From Salinicoccus sediminis (GTDB lineage: Bacteria > Bacillota > Bacilli > Staphylococcales > Salinicoccaceae): a stretch of 64,000 nt of DNA. The notes under the pieces are model-generated. The model did not search any database. It had not been told where the DNA came from and worked only from the letters and a program-made list of their open reading frames with translations. Of the stretch, positions 28,807 to 39,769 are shown one piece after another; the first letter of the stretch is position 1, and every line of letters starts with the position of its first letter. The stretch is taken from NCBI RefSeq assembly GCF_000986795.1, contig NZ_LAYZ01000024.1, positions 62,001 to 126,000 of the forward strand. Reading direction: 5' to 3'. Made by a program: the position numbers and the translations under genes.

Positions 28807-30510
28807 TTATTTTGTAAGGAAATCCGTTACAGCGCCCTGGGATGAGCATGTCACATTATGTGCATATTTCCCCAGCACACCTTTTTTGTACAGTTCAGGT
28901 GCTGTCCATTCTGCCCTGCGTCTTCCAATTACCTCATCAGTTACATCGAATGATATTTCCTTCTTATCGGAATCCACAGTGACGAGGTCGCCTTCACGGA
29001 GAAAGGCAATCGGCCCGCCGGCCTGGGCTTCAGGCGAGATATGTCCGACTACAAGTCCGTGTGTCCCGCCCGAGAACCGGCCGTCTGTGAGAAGTGCCAC
29101 CTTCTCCCCCATGCCTTTGCCGACGAGTAGGCTGGATACGGAAAGCATCTCAGGCATTCCCGGTCCGCCCTTCGGTCCGACATAGCGGATGACCAGTACG
29201 TCCCCTTCTTTGATCTCGTTGTTCAGCACTGCGTCCGTCGCCTCTTTTTCATTATCGAAAACCCGCGCCGGCCCCTGGTGATGTTTCACTTTGACACCGG
29301 AAACCTTCGCCACTGCGCCTGTCGGTGACAGGTTCCCTTTCAGCACGATCAGCGGCCCGTCTGCACGTTTCGGATTATCAAGCGGCATGATGACATCCTG
29401 CCCCTCTTTAAGGTCGTCCACTTCCGCCAGGTTCTCGGCAACCGTCCTGCCTGTAACCGTCATGCACTCCCCGTGGATGTAGCCTTCCCTGTGAAGCATT
29501 TTCATGACGCCCTGGACACCGCCCGCCTTATACAGATCCTGCATTACATAACGTCCGCTCGGCTTCAGGTCTGCCAGATGAGGTACACTCTCCTGCAGAC
29601 GGTTGAAGTCATCGATTGTAACATCCACTTCAGCTGCATGCGCGATCGCAAGGATGTGGAGGATGGCATTCGTTGAGCCGCCAAGTGCCATGACGACAGT
29701 AATTGCGTTTTCAAACGCTTCTTTGGTCATGATATCTTTTGGATATATTTCCTTCTCAAGCAGATTGTATACCGCTTCACCGGCTGCTTTTATATCCTCG
29801 GCTTTCGCTTTGGATTCAGCAGGATTAGAGGCGCTGCCGGGCAGGCTCATCCCCATCGCCTCCATCGCAGAAGCCATGGTATTTGCAGTATACATTCCGC
29901 CGCATGCACCGGCGCCCGGGCAGGCACTGCATTCGATGGCATTCAGCTCTTTGTCGTCGATATCGCCGTTATTGTGCTTGCCGACACCTTCAAAAACAGA
30001 AACCAGATCTATGTCCGTGCCGCGCAGATTCCCCGGCGCGATGGTGCCGCCGTAGGCGAATACAGCAGGCACTTCAGCATTCGCAATCGCAATTGCACAG
30101 CCGGGTATGTTCTTGTCGCACGCTCCGATGGCAACTAGTCCGTCGAGGTTCTCCGCACCGACGACCGTCTCGATGGAATCGGCAATCAAATCACGGGACG
30201 GCAGTGAATAGCGCATGCCCTGCGTCCCCATGGAGATTCCGTCAGACACTGTGATCGTGTTGAACTGCAGCGGTACACCGCCCGCTTCCTGCGCCCCTTT
30301 CTTGGCTTCAAGTGCAAGATCGTTCAGATGTATGTTGCAAGGCGTCACTTCCGCCCATGTACTCGCAATGCCAATCTGCGGTTTTGTAAAACTTTCATCG
30401 GTCAATCCGACCGCCCGGAGCATCGCCCGGTTCGGCGCTTTCACATTACTTTCAGTATAGACATGACTTTTGATCCGTAGATCTTTTTTTGTTTTTCCCT
30501 CAGTAGACAT
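28807..30510 (-). CDS. ilvD: Dihydroxy-acid dehydratase (IlvD)
   Basis: This 567-residue iron-sulfur enzyme dehydrates dihydroxy acids to the keto acids of valine and isoleucine. Cluster cysteines appear in ACDKNIPGC and [17 protein letters not shown], and the C-terminal half has [19 protein letters not shown] chose ATG at 30510 with AAAGGTGG 8 nt upstream. It is downstream of a BASS-family transporter (35-bp gap) and is separated by its own terminator from the T-box operon, so it is regulated apart from the other ilv genes. Confidence 0.96.
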   Translation of the reverse strand: MSTEGKTKKDLRIKSHVYTESNVKAPNRAMLRAVGLTDESFTKPQIGIASTWAEVTPCNIHLNDLALEAKKGAQEAGGVPLQFNTITVSDGISMGTQGMRYSLPSRDLIADSIETVVGAENLDGLVAIGACDKNIPGCAIAIANAEVPAVFAYGGTIAPGNLRGTDIDLVSVFEGVGKHNNGDIDDKELNAIECSACPGAGACGGMYTANTMASAMEAMGMSLPGSASNPAESKAKAEDIKAAGEAVYNLLEKEIYPKDIMTKEAFENAITVVMALGGSTNAILHILAIAHAAEVDVTIDDFNRLQESVPHLADLKPSGRYVMQDLYKAGGVQGVMKMLHREGYIHGECMTVTGRTVAENLAEVDDLKEGQDVIMPLDNPKRADGPLIVLKGNLSPTGAVAKVSGVKVKHHQGPARVFDNEKEATDAVLNNEIKEGDVLVIRYVGPKGGPGMPEMLSVSSLLVGKGMGEKVALLTDGRFSGGTHGLVVGHISPEAQAGGPIAFLREGDLVTVDSDKKEISFDVTDEVIGRRRAEWTAPELYKKGVLGKYAHNVTCSSQGAVTDFLTK

Positions 30511-30545
30511 ACTGTGGACCACCTTTCATTTACCTTCTTCTCTTT

Positions 30546-31526
30546 TTATGCGCGTACTCCGTCCGCTTTCGGCTCCTGTGCCGCTTCAGCCCCTTCACTG
30601 CCGTCAGTCCTTTTGCTCATCCAGGTGGCGATCAGCGAACCTGAAATATTATGCCAGACACTGAAAAGTGCCGCCGGCACTGCGGACAGTGGTGAGAAAT
30701 GTGCTGCTGACAAAGCAGCGGCAAGGCCGGAGTTCTGCATGCCGACTTCTATCGAGGTCGCCTTCTGATCCGCAAGGTTCAGACCGAATACTCTGGCAGC
30801 CAGGAATCCGACGGTATACCCGACCACATTATGCAGTATGACGACCAGGAATATAAGGAGCCCGGATTGGACGATCGCTTCAGTGTTGGCTGAAACGACT
30901 GCTGCGACAACACCGACGATGCCGATCACTGATATGAGCGGCAATATTGCAATGCCTTTTTCAATGCGGTCACCTGCAAGGTACCTCACGACAAGCCCCA
31001 GAATGACAGGGACCAGGACAATCTGGACGATGGATACGAACAGATCCATGAAAGATACAGGCAGCCATGCACTGGCCAGCAGCAGTGTGAGCGCCGGGGT
31101 GAGCACCGGGGCAAGTACAGTGGATACCGCCGTGGCTGTGACCGACAGTGCCGTATTCCCTTTCGCAAGATATGTCATGACATTGGAGGACGTCCCTCCC
31201 GGTGTGCACCCGACCAGGATTACACCCACCGCAATTTCAGGCGGAAGCTGGAACAGCATGACGAGTCCCAGCGCGATGATCGGCATGATTGTATATTGGG
31301 CAATGACCACGATAAATACGATTCTCGGGGCATTCAATACCCTTTTGAAATCCCCGGGCTTCAATGTAAGCCCCATGCCGAACATGATGATTCCGAGAAG
31401 CAGATTGATATAGGCACCAATCCATGTAAATCCTCCGGGGAATAAAAACGATATTACTGCAAATAAAATCACCCAGACTGCGAAAGTGTTTCCCACAAAC
31501 TGGCTGAATCTGGCTACAGCGTTCAT
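30546..31526 (-). CDS. Bile acid:sodium symporter (BASS) family transporter
   Basis: This 326-residue membrane protein has about ten helices. The crossover-region motif GCTPGGTSSNVMTYLAKGN and the late segment EVGMQNSGLAAALSAAHF are typical of the SBF/BASS family. Family members carry bile acids, pantoate, pyruvate or other organic acids with sodium. Since it precedes ilvD in one transcript, a keto or organic acid substrate tied to branched-chain or pantoate synthesis is plausible, but that is only inference. GGAGGG lies upstream of the ATG. The C-terminus is soluble and charged. Confidence 0.88.
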   Translation of the reverse strand: MNAVARFSQFVGNTFAVWVILFAVISFLFPGGFTWIGAYINLLLGIIMFGMGLTLKPGDFKRVLNAPRIVFIVVIAQYTIMPIIALGLVMLFQLPPEIAVGVILVGCTPGGTSSNVMTYLAKGNTALSVTATAVSTVLAPVLTPALTLLLASAWLPVSFMDLFVSIVQIVLVPVILGLVVRYLAGDRIEKGIAILPLISVIGIVGVVAAVVSANTEAIVQSGLLIFLVVILHNVVGYTVGFLAARVFGLNLADQKATSIEVGMQNSGLAAALSAAHFSPLSAVPAALFSVWHNISGSLIATWMSKRTDGSEGAEAAQEPKADGVRA

Positions 31527-31560
31527 TACAGACCCTCCTTCATTGGACAGCAGTTTATTC

Positions 31561-31610
31561 AGTTTCGCTTGAAACTATAAAGAGTATATTAGCAGATAAT
31601 TCAAAATTAT
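31561..31610. promoter_or_regulatory. operator-like palindromes before the transporter-ilvD unit
   Basis: AGTTTC-GCTT-GAAACT (31561-31576) is a perfect 6-4-6 inverted repeat between the likely promoter and the ribosome site. ATAATT-CAA-AATTAT (31596-31610) is a second one. The divergent TetR gene makes the first a candidate operator. The rest of the 31527-31796 gap is AT-rich without other clear features. Confidence 0.4.
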
Positions 31611-31796
31611 CCTAGGTCTTTATTTAAAATCTTTTGAATCTTTTAAATATGAAAGAGCCGCCGGCGGAGGATAATCAATCACTGCCCGGAGGCTGGCACC
31701 GCTTGCATAAAGGTGTGAAAAAATTATATGATTTTGATATATAATTTCGCCGTTTTATATTATAATGATTATAGATTATTAAAAGGAGACAGCAGA

Positions 31797-32432
31797 ATGG
31801 GATTACGCGAAGCTAATAAAGAGCGTCGTCGTTCCGGCATAATCAGGACTGCAGAAGAACTTTTCGTAAAAAATGGGTTCAACGCAGTGCATATGCAGGA
31901 TATTGCCGATGCTGAAGGTATTGGAATCGCCACGTTATTCCGGTACTTCCCTAAAAAGAAGCAGCTGATTTTAGCAGTAGCAACTTCAATAATGGAATCA
32001 GAAGCAGATGCTTTCAAAAATATACTGGACCAGCCCGGCCGTACAGCATACGAAAAGCTTGAAGACTGCTTTAAATATATGAAAGACTCAAAGAATCACC
32101 CCGGAGCAAAAAAATCCAAATTCAATGACGCTTTTCTGGTCTATGCAGACAATACATTGGAGCCGCTGGACAACATGCTCCCCTACATCAACGCACGCAG
32201 ACGGATTGCAGACCATTTCATGGAACTGATCGATATGGGAAAAGAGGATGGTTCGCTGCATTCTGAGAGATGCTGCAGAAAAATAATGCTGCCGATACTC
32301 AATAATTTCGGCATCTATACGCAAAAACTTGCGATGAGTGATCCAATCACCGATCCAAACGGCGACCTGTCAACTGAACACCAGCTGGAAACCGTGAGCA
32401 GGATATACCTCGAATATTTAAAACCTGAATAA
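31797..32432 (+). CDS. TetR family transcriptional regulator
   Basis: This 211-residue regulator has an N-terminal helix-turn-helix (about 8-55): IIRTAEELFVKNGFNAVHMQ, then DIADAEGIGIATLFRYFPKK, the TetR signature. The C-terminal ligand-binding domain is not diagnostic. I chose ATG at 31797 with AAAAGGAG upstream. TTGATA and TATATT/TATAAT lie about 40-65 bp before it. It diverges from the BASS transporter-ilvD unit, which is its likely target along with itself. The ligand is unknown. Confidence 0.92.
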   Translation: MGLREANKERRRSGIIRTAEELFVKNGFNAVHMQDIADAEGIGIATLFRYFPKKKQLILAVATSIMESEADAFKNILDQPGRTAYEKLEDCFKYMKDSKNHPGAKKSKFNDAFLVYADNTLEPLDNMLPYINARRRIADHFMELIDMGKEDGSLHSERCCRKIMLPILNNFGIYTQKLAMSDPITDPNGDLSTEHQLETVSRIYLEYLKPE

Positions 32433-32435
32433 CAA

Positions 32436-32470
32436 AACAGCACCCGGCCTGAATCAGGCCGGGTGCTGTT
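32436..32470. terminator. bidirectional terminator between tetR and the DUF4064 gene
   Basis: Two perfect 17-bp arms (AACAGCACCCGGCCTGA and its complement) surround a single central A. On the minus strand TTTTGTTATT follows. On the plus strand the T run is weak. Confidence 0.8.
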
Positions 32471-32477
32471 CTGTCTG

Positions 32478-33542
32478 CTATTCGCCGTTGTTGCGGCGGT
32501 CCAGGTTGTTTCTTCTTTCACGTGAAGCATCATAATCATATTCACTGTTCTTTAGGGAGCTGCGGCGCTTTTCATCTGTATCATTCAGGGTTTCACCGTC
32601 ATCCCCGGACACTTCATCATTGAAACCTGACGTGCCGCCGCGCCTCGTATATTCTTCCTCCGTCACCGGTTCCGTGGTCTCCTGGGAATCAATGTTCCCG
32701 TCGACATAGCGGTCCGGTTCCCCGCCGATGTTGTCTTCATCCACATAGCGGTCGTCACCGCGCTCAGAACGTTCGTCATCATATGCGGACAGGCCGGCTG
32801 CCCCGTCTTTCTGCCGGTCCCTGTATTCACGCTCGGTCTCATCATCTATCGCACGGTACTGGCGGGTCGATTCGAGATCATCCTCCCCATATGAACGGTC
32901 GCGGTTCCGGGACTCGCGTTCATACGTTTTCACGTCATCCCGGCCATGGTCACGCGCTGCGCCGGCAGCACCAGCGCCCGCTGCAGTGCCTGCCGCCCTT
33001 TCCGATTCGGGAGTACGGCGGTCTTCTGTGAATTGTTCCCGTCTCCTTTCCTCTCCGGCAGAATAATCGTCATCGTGTGTGATGACACGGTCCTTCCGGA
33101 CAAAGAGCAGAATGGCTGCAATGACGAAGAACAACGGAATGAGACCCGTAATGACTGCAAATACCAGCGGTGCTGTCAGCACACCTGCTATGAGCAGCAG
33201 GAAGCCGGCCAGTATCCTCCGTCTCAGCGTAAGCAGTCCGAACAGCCCGATGATCAGAGGCACTGCAAGATAGAGTGCAATCATCCATGAATTGTTGAGC
33301 ATGCTGAGTACTGCATCAGTCATCTGGTCAGGTGAGAGATCTCCTGACCCCTGCTGCGCAATTGCATCCTGCACCTGCATTCTGACTGACTCGATGAATG
33401 CAGGGTCATTCACCATCACAAGGGAAAAGAATAGAATTAAACCTGTAATCGCAAGCAGTGCAATCCATGCCAGCCAGCCAAAAATCCTTTCAGCTATCCG
33501 GCTGACCGGCTCTACAGTTTGTGTGTAGTGTTTTTTTGCCAT
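32478..33542 (-). CDS. DUF4064-type membrane protein with acidic tail (possible AuxB homologue)
   Basis: The N-terminal half (to about residue 165) has four hydrophobic helices with the pattern of the DUF4064 family. The C-terminal half (about 166-354) is a low-complexity chain rich in Asp, Glu, Arg, Ser and Gly, likely disordered and cytoplasmic. In Staphylococcus aureus the gene between the pdh/yktA region and suhB encodes AuxB, which with AuxA stabilises lipoteichoic acid. The place and topology agree, so I suggest this role, from memory and with caution. I chose ATG at 33542 because GGAGG lies 5 nt upstream. Confidence 0.65.
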   Translation of the reverse strand: MAKKHYTQTVEPVSRIAERIFGWLAWIALLAITGLILFFSLVMVNDPAFIESVRMQVQDAIAQQGSGDLSPDQMTDAVLSMLNNSWMIALYLAVPLIIGLFGLLTLRRRILAGFLLLIAGVLTAPLVFAVITGLIPLFFVIAAILLFVRKDRVITHDDDYSAGEERRREQFTEDRRTPESERAAGTAAGAGAAGAARDHGRDDVKTYERESRNRDRSYGEDDLESTRQYRAIDDETEREYRDRQKDGAAGLSAYDDERSERGDDRYVDEDNIGGEPDRYVDGNIDSQETTEPVTEEEYTRRGGTSGFNDEVSGDDGETLNDTDEKRRSSLKNSEYDYDASRERRNNLDRRNNGE

Positions 33543-33575
33543 ATTATCCTCCAAATATTTATGCCTTCATACTGA

Positions 33576-33605
33576 ATATTACCCCACAGGCCATATTTTA
33601 ATCAA
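33576..33605 (-). promoter_or_regulatory. promoter for the DUF4064 gene
   Basis: TTGATT (33605-33600) and TAATAT (33581-33576) are 18 nt apart on the minus strand, about 34 nt before the ATG. Confidence 0.5.
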
Positions 33606-33652
33606 ACATACTTGATGCGATCGGGTAAAATTCCTCTGAGAATCTGATGTGT

Positions 33653-33683
33653 AAAAAAGCAGGCTGTGATTTTCACAGCCTGC
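33653..33683 (-). terminator. intrinsic terminator after yktA
   Basis: The 10-bp arms GCAGGCTGTG and CACAGCCTGC with a 5-nt loop are followed on the minus strand by six T. Confidence 0.92.
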
Positions 33684-33687
33684 GGGA

Positions 33688-33963
33688 TCAGACTTTTATC
33701 GTCACGTCCTCTTCCATATCCTTCAGCTGCTTCACAGCCTGGTATGCCTCCATGCCGCTGCTCTGTTTAAAGTCACGGAATATCGTCTTCTCCTCTGCCT
33801 TGGAGGGGACCACAATTTTAAATCTGTCATACCGCTCTTTGAAGACACGGGAGTTTATCCCATTGTCGAATGCAGCTTCCACTGCTTCAAAGAATTGTAC
33901 GACATCAATGACTTCTTCGGTCGTCCAGTCGACATCGATCGGGTAACTGTATTCTTCTGCCAT
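33688..33963 (-). CDS. yktA: YktA family protein (UPF0223)
   Basis: This 91-residue small helical protein of the UPF0223 family has unknown function. The segments YSYPIDVDWTTEEVIDVVQF and FKERYDRFKIVVPSKAEEK are characteristic. AGGAGTG lies 9 nt before the ATG. It sits between two terminators, so it forms its own unit or is read from beyond pdhD. In Bacillus yktA lies near pdh and next to yktB, whereas here yktB is about 15 kb away across the ilv-leu cluster. Confidence 0.9.
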   Translation of the reverse strand: MAEEYSYPIDVDWTTEEVIDVVQFFEAVEAAFDNGINSRVFKERYDRFKIVVPSKAEEKTIFRDFKQSSGMEAYQAVKQLKDMEEDVTIKV

Positions 33964-33983
33964 GGATTCATCACTCCTGTATG

Positions 33984-34011
33984 AAAAAAGGCGTCCTTAG
34001 CAAAGGACGCC
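33984..34011 (-). terminator. intrinsic terminator of the pdh operon
   Basis: GGCGTCCTT and AAGGACGCC arms with a 4-nt loop are followed on the minus strand by six T, 20 bp after the pdhD stop. Confidence 0.92.
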
Positions 34012-34030
34012 TGATTTATGATTCTAACGA

Positions 34031-35437
34031 TTACATAGTGTGGATCGGTTTGCCGAGGACAACGTCTGCAGCTTCCATCGGAATTTCACCGAGTGTCGGA
34101 TGCGCATGGATTGTCAGGGCAATATCTTCTGCAGTCATGCCTGTTTCAACAGCAAGGCCGAGTTCGGCAATGATGTCCGAAGCTCCTGTACCTGCCACCT
34201 GGGCACCGATAAGAAGCCCGTCTTCTTTGCGGGAAACAAGTTTGACGAAGCCGTCTGTTTCGTTGAGACCCAGTGCGCGGCCGTTGGCTGCGAACGGGAA
34301 TTTACCTGTTTTGACTTCGAACCCTGCCTCTTTGGCACTGGCTTCATTGTGGCCGACAGTGGCAAGTTCCGGTTCAGTGAAGCATACAGCCGGGATTCCG
34401 AGGTAGTCCACTTCGGATTTTTCTCCGGAGATCGCTTCTGCTGCAACTTTGGCTTCATAGCTCGCCTTATGGGCAAGTGGAAGCCCTGGAACGATATCAC
34501 CGATTGCAAAGATGTTGTCGATGGAAGTCCTGGATTGTTTGTCCACTTCCACGAGACCTTTGTCAGTCATCTTGATGCCGAGCTCTTCGAGACCGAGTTC
34601 GTCTGTGTTCGGACGGCGTCCGACAGTGACGAGTACATAGTCCGCTTCGAGTTCTTTCGTTTCGCCTTTGACTTCATAAGTGACTTTGACGCCATTGTCT
34701 GTTTCCTCAGCAGATTGTGCCATCGCTTCGGTTTCGATTGTAACGCCTTTTTTCTTGAGGTTCTTTTTGACAACCTGGGTCATCTGCTTTTCGAATCCGC
34801 CGAGGATGTCTTTGGTACCTTCGAGGATGGTCACTTCAGTGCCGAAGTTTGCATAGGCTGTACCGAGTTCTGAGCCGATGTAGCCGCCGCCGATTACGAC
34901 AAGTTTTTCAGGTTTTTCTTCAAGAGCGAGCGCTCCTGTGGAATCCAGCACACGCTTGCCGAATTTGAATCCTGGGATTTCAATCGGACGTGAACCTGTA
35001 GCGATAATTGCATTTTTGAATTCATAAGTCTGGGACTGTTTTTCATCCATGACTTTCATCTTGTTAGAGTCGACGAAGTACGCTTCGCCTTTTACGATTT
35101 CCACTTTGTTGCCTTTGAGCAGCCCTTCAACACCGCCGACGAGTTTCTTCACGACGCTGTCTTTGAATGACTGCACTTTTGAGAAGTCCAGTTTGACGCC
35201 CTCAGTCACAACACCCATGTCTTCAGAGTGCTGAGCCTGGTGGAAACGGTGCGAGGAAGAGATCATTGCCTTGGAAGGAATACATCCGACGTTCAGACAT
35301 ACACCGCCAAGGTCACCTTTCTCGACGATCGTCACTTTCTGGCCGAGCTGTGCAGCACGGATTGCTGCAACATATCCGCCCGGGCCGGCGCCAACTACTA
35401 CAGTATCAGTTTCAATAGGAAAATCTCCAACTACCAT
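34031..35437 (-). CDS. pdhD: Dihydrolipoyl dehydrogenase (E3 of pyruvate dehydrogenase)
   Basis: This 468-residue flavoprotein reoxidises dihydrolipoamide and makes NADH. FAD motif [18 protein letters not shown], the redox disulfide [14 protein letters not shown], the NAD motif [12 protein letters not shown] and the C-terminal HAHPTLGE with the catalytic His are all present. It is the last gene of pdhABCD and follows pdhC by 6 bp. It may also serve other 2-oxo acid complexes. Confidence 0.97.
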   Translation of the reverse strand: MVVGDFPIETDTVVVGAGPGGYVAAIRAAQLGQKVTIVEKGDLGGVCLNVGCIPSKAMISSSHRFHQAQHSEDMGVVTEGVKLDFSKVQSFKDSVVKKLVGGVEGLLKGNKVEIVKGEAYFVDSNKMKVMDEKQSQTYEFKNAIIATGSRPIEIPGFKFGKRVLDSTGALALEEKPEKLVVIGGGYIGSELGTAYANFGTEVTILEGTKDILGGFEKQMTQVVKKNLKKKGVTIETEAMAQSAEETDNGVKVTYEVKGETKELEADYVLVTVGRRPNTDELGLEELGIKMTDKGLVEVDKQSRTSIDNIFAIGDIVPGLPLAHKASYEAKVAAEAISGEKSEVDYLGIPAVCFTEPELATVGHNEASAKEAGFEVKTGKFPFAANGRALGLNETDGFVKLVSRKEDGLLIGAQVAGTGASDIIAELGLAVETGMTAEDIALTIHAHPTLGEIPMEAADVVLGKPIHTM

Positions 35438-35443
35438 ATGCTC

Positions 35444-36748
35444 TTATCCCTCCATCAGTAATAATTCCGGATTGTTAAGCAGACGCTTAACATGGTTCAA
35501 TGCATTCTGTGCTGTCATACCGTCAATCTGTCTGTGGTCGTAGCTCATAGAAAGCGCAAGTACCGGTTTAGCAACGATTTCACCATCCACCACCATAGGT
35601 TTCTGTTCAATGCGGCCGATGCCGAGAATTGCAACTTCAGGCTGGTTGATGACCGGTGTGAACCATTGTCCGCCTGCTGATCCAAGGTTGGAAATCGTCA
35701 TGGATCCGCCTTTCATTTCCTCACCGCTCAATTTGCCGTCACGTGCTTTGCCGGCAAGCTGATTGATTTCATCAGAAATCTCGAACATTGATTTCTTGTC
35801 TGCGTCTTTGACTACAGGTACAACGAGACCTCTTTCTGTATCGGCAGCAATACCAACATTATAATAATGTTTCTGGATTACTTCAAATGTTTCATTATCG
35901 ATTGAAGTATTCATCTCAGGGAACTTCTTGAGCATGGATACGAGCGCTTTTACCACATACGGAAGGAATGTCAGTTTGACACCCTGTTCAGCTGCCACGT
36001 CCTTGAATTTCTTCCTGTGGTTCCAGAGCGCTTCAACTTCCACTTCATCCAGATGTGTAACGTGAGGGGATGTCTGCTTGGAGTTGACCATTGCCTTGGC
36101 AATCGCTTTTCTCATGCCGCTCATCTTCTCGCGTGTTTCAGGATACTGACCTTCAGGCGCTGCCTGTTTTGACTCTTTGGAAGTTGGTGCTTCCTGTGCC
36201 GCTTCTTCTGTTTCAGCAGATTCAGAAGGCTGCTCACCATTCTTGAACGCTTCAACATCCTCTTTCAGCACACGGCCGTTTTTGCCGCTGCCGGACACTT
36301 CGCTGATGTCAACGTCGTTGTCGCGGGCAAACTTGCGTACGGAAGGCATCGCTATGACACGCTCTCCGGAAGTTTCCTTTTTGGCAGATTCCTTATCTTC
36401 TGAAGCATTCTCTTTCTTCTCTTCTTCAGACCCGGATTCTTCTTTCTGGGACTCCTCTTTTTTCTCTTCTGATTTCTCGTCGGATGAGCCTTCATCTCCG
36501 CTGTCTTCAGAACCGTCGTCGATTGTTACAATCGTTTCACCGACAGTAGTGACAGTACCCTCTTCAACATGAAGTTTCTTGACTGTACCATCAACCGGGG
36601 ACGGGATTTCAACAACAGCTTTATCGTTCTGTACTTCTGCAAGCACATCGTCTTCTTTGATCTCTTCGCCTTCTGAGATGAACCATTTTACGATTTCACC
36701 TTCGTGGATACCTTCACCGATATCAGGCAGTTTAAATTCAAATGCCAC
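35444..36748 (-). CDS. pdhC: Dihydrolipoamide acetyltransferase (E2 of pyruvate dehydrogenase)
   Basis: This 434-residue core protein transfers acetyl groups to CoA. It has a single lipoyl domain (1-80) with [13 protein letters not shown] and the lipoylated Lys43, a long Glu/Lys/Ser linker (about 80-130), a peripheral subunit-binding domain ([14 protein letters not shown]...) near 135-170, a second linker, and a catalytic domain ending in [12 protein letters not shown]. The linker is unusually acidic, as expected in a halophile. The start is GTG at 36748 with AAAGGAGG upstream. Confidence 0.97.
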   Translation of the reverse strand: MAFEFKLPDIGEGIHEGEIVKWFISEGEEIKEDDVLAEVQNDKAVVEIPSPVDGTVKKLHVEEGTVTTVGETIVTIDDGSEDSGDEGSSDEKSEEKKEESQKEESGSEEEKKENASEDKESAKKETSGERVIAMPSVRKFARDNDVDISEVSGSGKNGRVLKEDVEAFKNGEQPSESAETEEAAQEAPTSKESKQAAPEGQYPETREKMSGMRKAIAKAMVNSKQTSPHVTHLDEVEVEALWNHRKKFKDVAAEQGVKLTFLPYVVKALVSMLKKFPEMNTSIDNETFEVIQKHYYNVGIAADTERGLVVPVVKDADKKSMFEISDEINQLAGKARDGKLSGEEMKGGSMTISNLGSAGGQWFTPVINQPEVAILGIGRIEQKPMVVDGEIVAKPVLALSMSYDHRQIDGMTAQNALNHVKRLLNNPELLLMEG

Positions 36749-36772
36749 AGTAACTTCCTCCTTTAGTAGTGA

Positions 36773-37750
36773 TTAAAAATCCATTACCTGTTTAGCACGC
36801 TCTACGATATCATCTTTGTTCGGAAGCCAGATGCTTTCTGCCTGTGTGAACGGATAGACAGTATCAGGTGCTGTGACACGCATGATCGGTGCTTCCAGAC
36901 TCAGTATGGCGCGTTCTGAGAGTTCTGATGCTACGTTCGCAGCAACTCCCGCCTGGCGCTGTGCTTCCTGGATGACAACCGCGCGGTTCGTCTTTTCAAC
37001 GGATTTTACCAGTGTTTCATAATCGATCGGCGATACGGTCCTCAGATCGATGACTTCAGCCGAGATATCCTCTTCTGCAAGTGCTTCAGCTGCTTTCATC
37101 GCTTCCTGTACCATTGCGCCGTATGCGATCAGTGTGATGTCGTCGCCTTCCTGCTTGACATTCGCCTTGCCGATTTCCACTGTGTACTCTTCATCAGGTA
37201 CATCTTCACGGAATGAACGGTAGAGCTTCATGTGCTCAAGGAATACAACCGGATCATTGGAGCGGATCGCTTCGATCAGCAGCCCTTTCGCATCCACCGG
37301 GTTTGAAGGGATGACCACTTTGAGGCCCGGCGTCTGGGCCATGAGGCCTTCCAGTGAGTCAGCATGCAGTTCAGGTGTGTGAACCCCGCCGCCGAATGGC
37401 GCACGGATTACTACAGGCGTTTCTTTGGACGCCCCGGAACGCGCTCTGTGACGGGCAATCTGACCGGCTACGCCGTCCATCGCCTCGAAAAGGAAACCGA
37501 AGAACTGGATTTCGACAACCGGACGGTAGCCTTCCAGCGTAACCCCGAGTCCAAGGGAAGTCAGTCCGCTTTCTGCGAGCGGTGTATCGAATACGCGATC
37601 TTCCCCGAATTCTTTCTGAAGGCCTTCAGTAGCACGGAACACACCACCGTTTACACCGACGTCTTCACCGAAGACGAGGACATTCTCGTCATTTTTCAAT
37701 TCAGTGGCCATCGCATCAGTGATTGCCTGAATCATTGTCATCTGTGCCAT
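36773..37750 (-). CDS. pdhB: Pyruvate dehydrogenase E1 beta subunit
   Basis: This 325-residue beta subunit of the thiamine-dependent E1 shows [39 protein letters not shown] and the C-terminal [13 protein letters not shown]. It forms a tetramer with PdhA and decarboxylates pyruvate. It starts 3 bp after pdhA, preceded by AAGGAG, in the conserved operon. Confidence 0.97.
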   Translation of the reverse strand: MAQMTMIQAITDAMATELKNDENVLVFGEDVGVNGGVFRATEGLQKEFGEDRVFDTPLAESGLTSLGLGVTLEGYRPVVEIQFFGFLFEAMDGVAGQIARHRARSGASKETPVVIRAPFGGGVHTPELHADSLEGLMAQTPGLKVVIPSNPVDAKGLLIEAIRSNDPVVFLEHMKLYRSFREDVPDEEYTVEIGKANVKQEGDDITLIAYGAMVQEAMKAAEALAEEDISAEVIDLRTVSPIDYETLVKSVEKTNRAVVIQEAQRQAGVAANVASELSERAILSLEAPIMRVTAPDTVYPFTQAESIWLPNKDDIVERAKQVMDF

Positions 37751-37753
37751 TGA

Positions 37754-38887
<1,134 letters not shown>

Positions 38888-38902
38888 TCATTGATTAACT
38901 AT

Positions 38903-38931
38903 ATTCTATCATATGCTGTTATATTAGTAAA
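38903..38931 (-). promoter_or_regulatory. promoter of the pdh operon
   Basis: TTTACT (38931-38926) and TAGAAT (38908-38903) are 17 nt apart on the minus strand, about 43 nt before pdhA. A CTGTTATA half-site lies inside the spacer. Confidence 0.5.
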
Positions 38932-39009
38932 ATAAACGCTACTATAACAGAAGCTTTGAAACGTTGATTTAAAAGGGTTCTCTGTACCATAACAGCAAAA
39001 TCTGTTATA
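38916..39009. repeat. four CTGTTATA / TATAACAG half-sites around the pdhA promoter
   Basis: CTGTTATA lies at 38916-38923, TATAACAG at 38943-38950, ATAACAG at 38989-38995 and CTGTTATA at 39002-39009. The last two form a 7-6-7 palindrome. The pattern suggests a cooperative DNA-binding protein acting on pdh. I do not know which. The rest of 38861-39029 is AT-rich. Confidence 0.5.
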
Positions 39010-39029
39010 TAATACAGCGCTTTCATTAA

Positions 39030-39656
39030 TTATTCCTCGATCACATCCTGGATCTCTTTTTTCAACTCGTTCACTTTCTCGGTCTCTTCACTGAATGCGG
39101 CGCCCGTCTCCTCAACTTCCTGATATTGCTCGTTCAGGCTGTTCAGGCGTTCATCCACTTCATCCTGTGACACGTCCTCCTCTCCGAGATATTCAAAAAC
39201 CTCCTTCTCGCTTTCCAGGACAGACTTGTAACTGTCAATCATATCGCTATGAGCCTGATACCTTGCCTCCATCGCTTCCACAAGTGATTCCGCCCTGTCC
39301 CTGTTGGTTTCATTGGAAATCTCCTCTATATATTGAGTGGACGTTTCCATACGGCTTCTGCTCTCCCCCATTACGCCGGCTTCGGCATCCAGCTGATCGA
39401 TGCGGGCATCGGTGTTTTCCACGAGCTCTGAGCTGATCTCAGGCAGTTCCTCCCTTGATGCATCCTGTAGTGATTCCTGAAGCTCCCCTTTCTCACTCTC
39501 CAGGGAATTGAACTCCTCGGAAACCGTCTCAATCTCCTTTTCCACCTCAACCGTCTCTTGAAACGCATTATAGAAATCCAGAAGTTCGTCTTCATCAGAA
39601 GAGCAGCCGGCCACAAACATAACCGCCAGCCCCAGACCCGCTATCATTTTTCGCAT
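39030..39656 (-). CDS. ykyA: YkyA-like lipoprotein
   Basis: This 208-residue protein has a short signal peptide ending in a lipobox (VAGCSS, Cys18) and then an almost wholly helical, Glu-rich coiled chain. It matches the YkyA family of putative cell-wall-associated lipoproteins in size and location (next to pdhA and divergent from def, as in Bacillus). GGAGG lies before the ATG. The role is unknown. I see no good terminator between it and pdhA, so some read-through into pdh is possible. Confidence 0.82.
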   Translation of the reverse strand: MRKMIAGLGLAVMFVAGCSSDEDELLDFYNAFQETVEVEKEIETVSEEFNSLESEKGELQESLQDASREELPEISSELVENTDARIDQLDAEAGVMGESRSRMETSTQYIEEISNETNRDRAESLVEAMEARYQAHSDMIDSYKSVLESEKEVFEYLGEEDVSQDEVDERLNSLNEQYQEVEETGAAFSEETEKVNELKKEIQDVIEE

Positions 39657-39697
39657 ACTTCAACCTCCAAAGATTAATTGGATTGAATATTAATAAT

Positions 39698-39712
39698 TTG
39701 TGAATATCACAA
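39698..39712. promoter_or_regulatory. TTGTGA-ATA-TCACAA palindrome between ykyA and def
   Basis: This perfect 6-3-6 inverted repeat supplies the -35 box for the plus-strand def promoter and a possible -35 for ykyA. It resembles a Rex site but has the wrong spacing. Confidence 0.35.
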
Positions 39713-39727
39713 TCCCTCGTATATTAT
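39698..39727 (+). promoter_or_regulatory. promoter for def
   Basis: TTGTGA (39698-39703) and TATTAT (39722-39727) are 18 nt apart, about 42 nt before the ATG. Confidence 0.45.
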
Positions 39728-39769
39728 AGTATAATAAATGAGGGTATTTATGAAACAGGAGGGTTAAGA

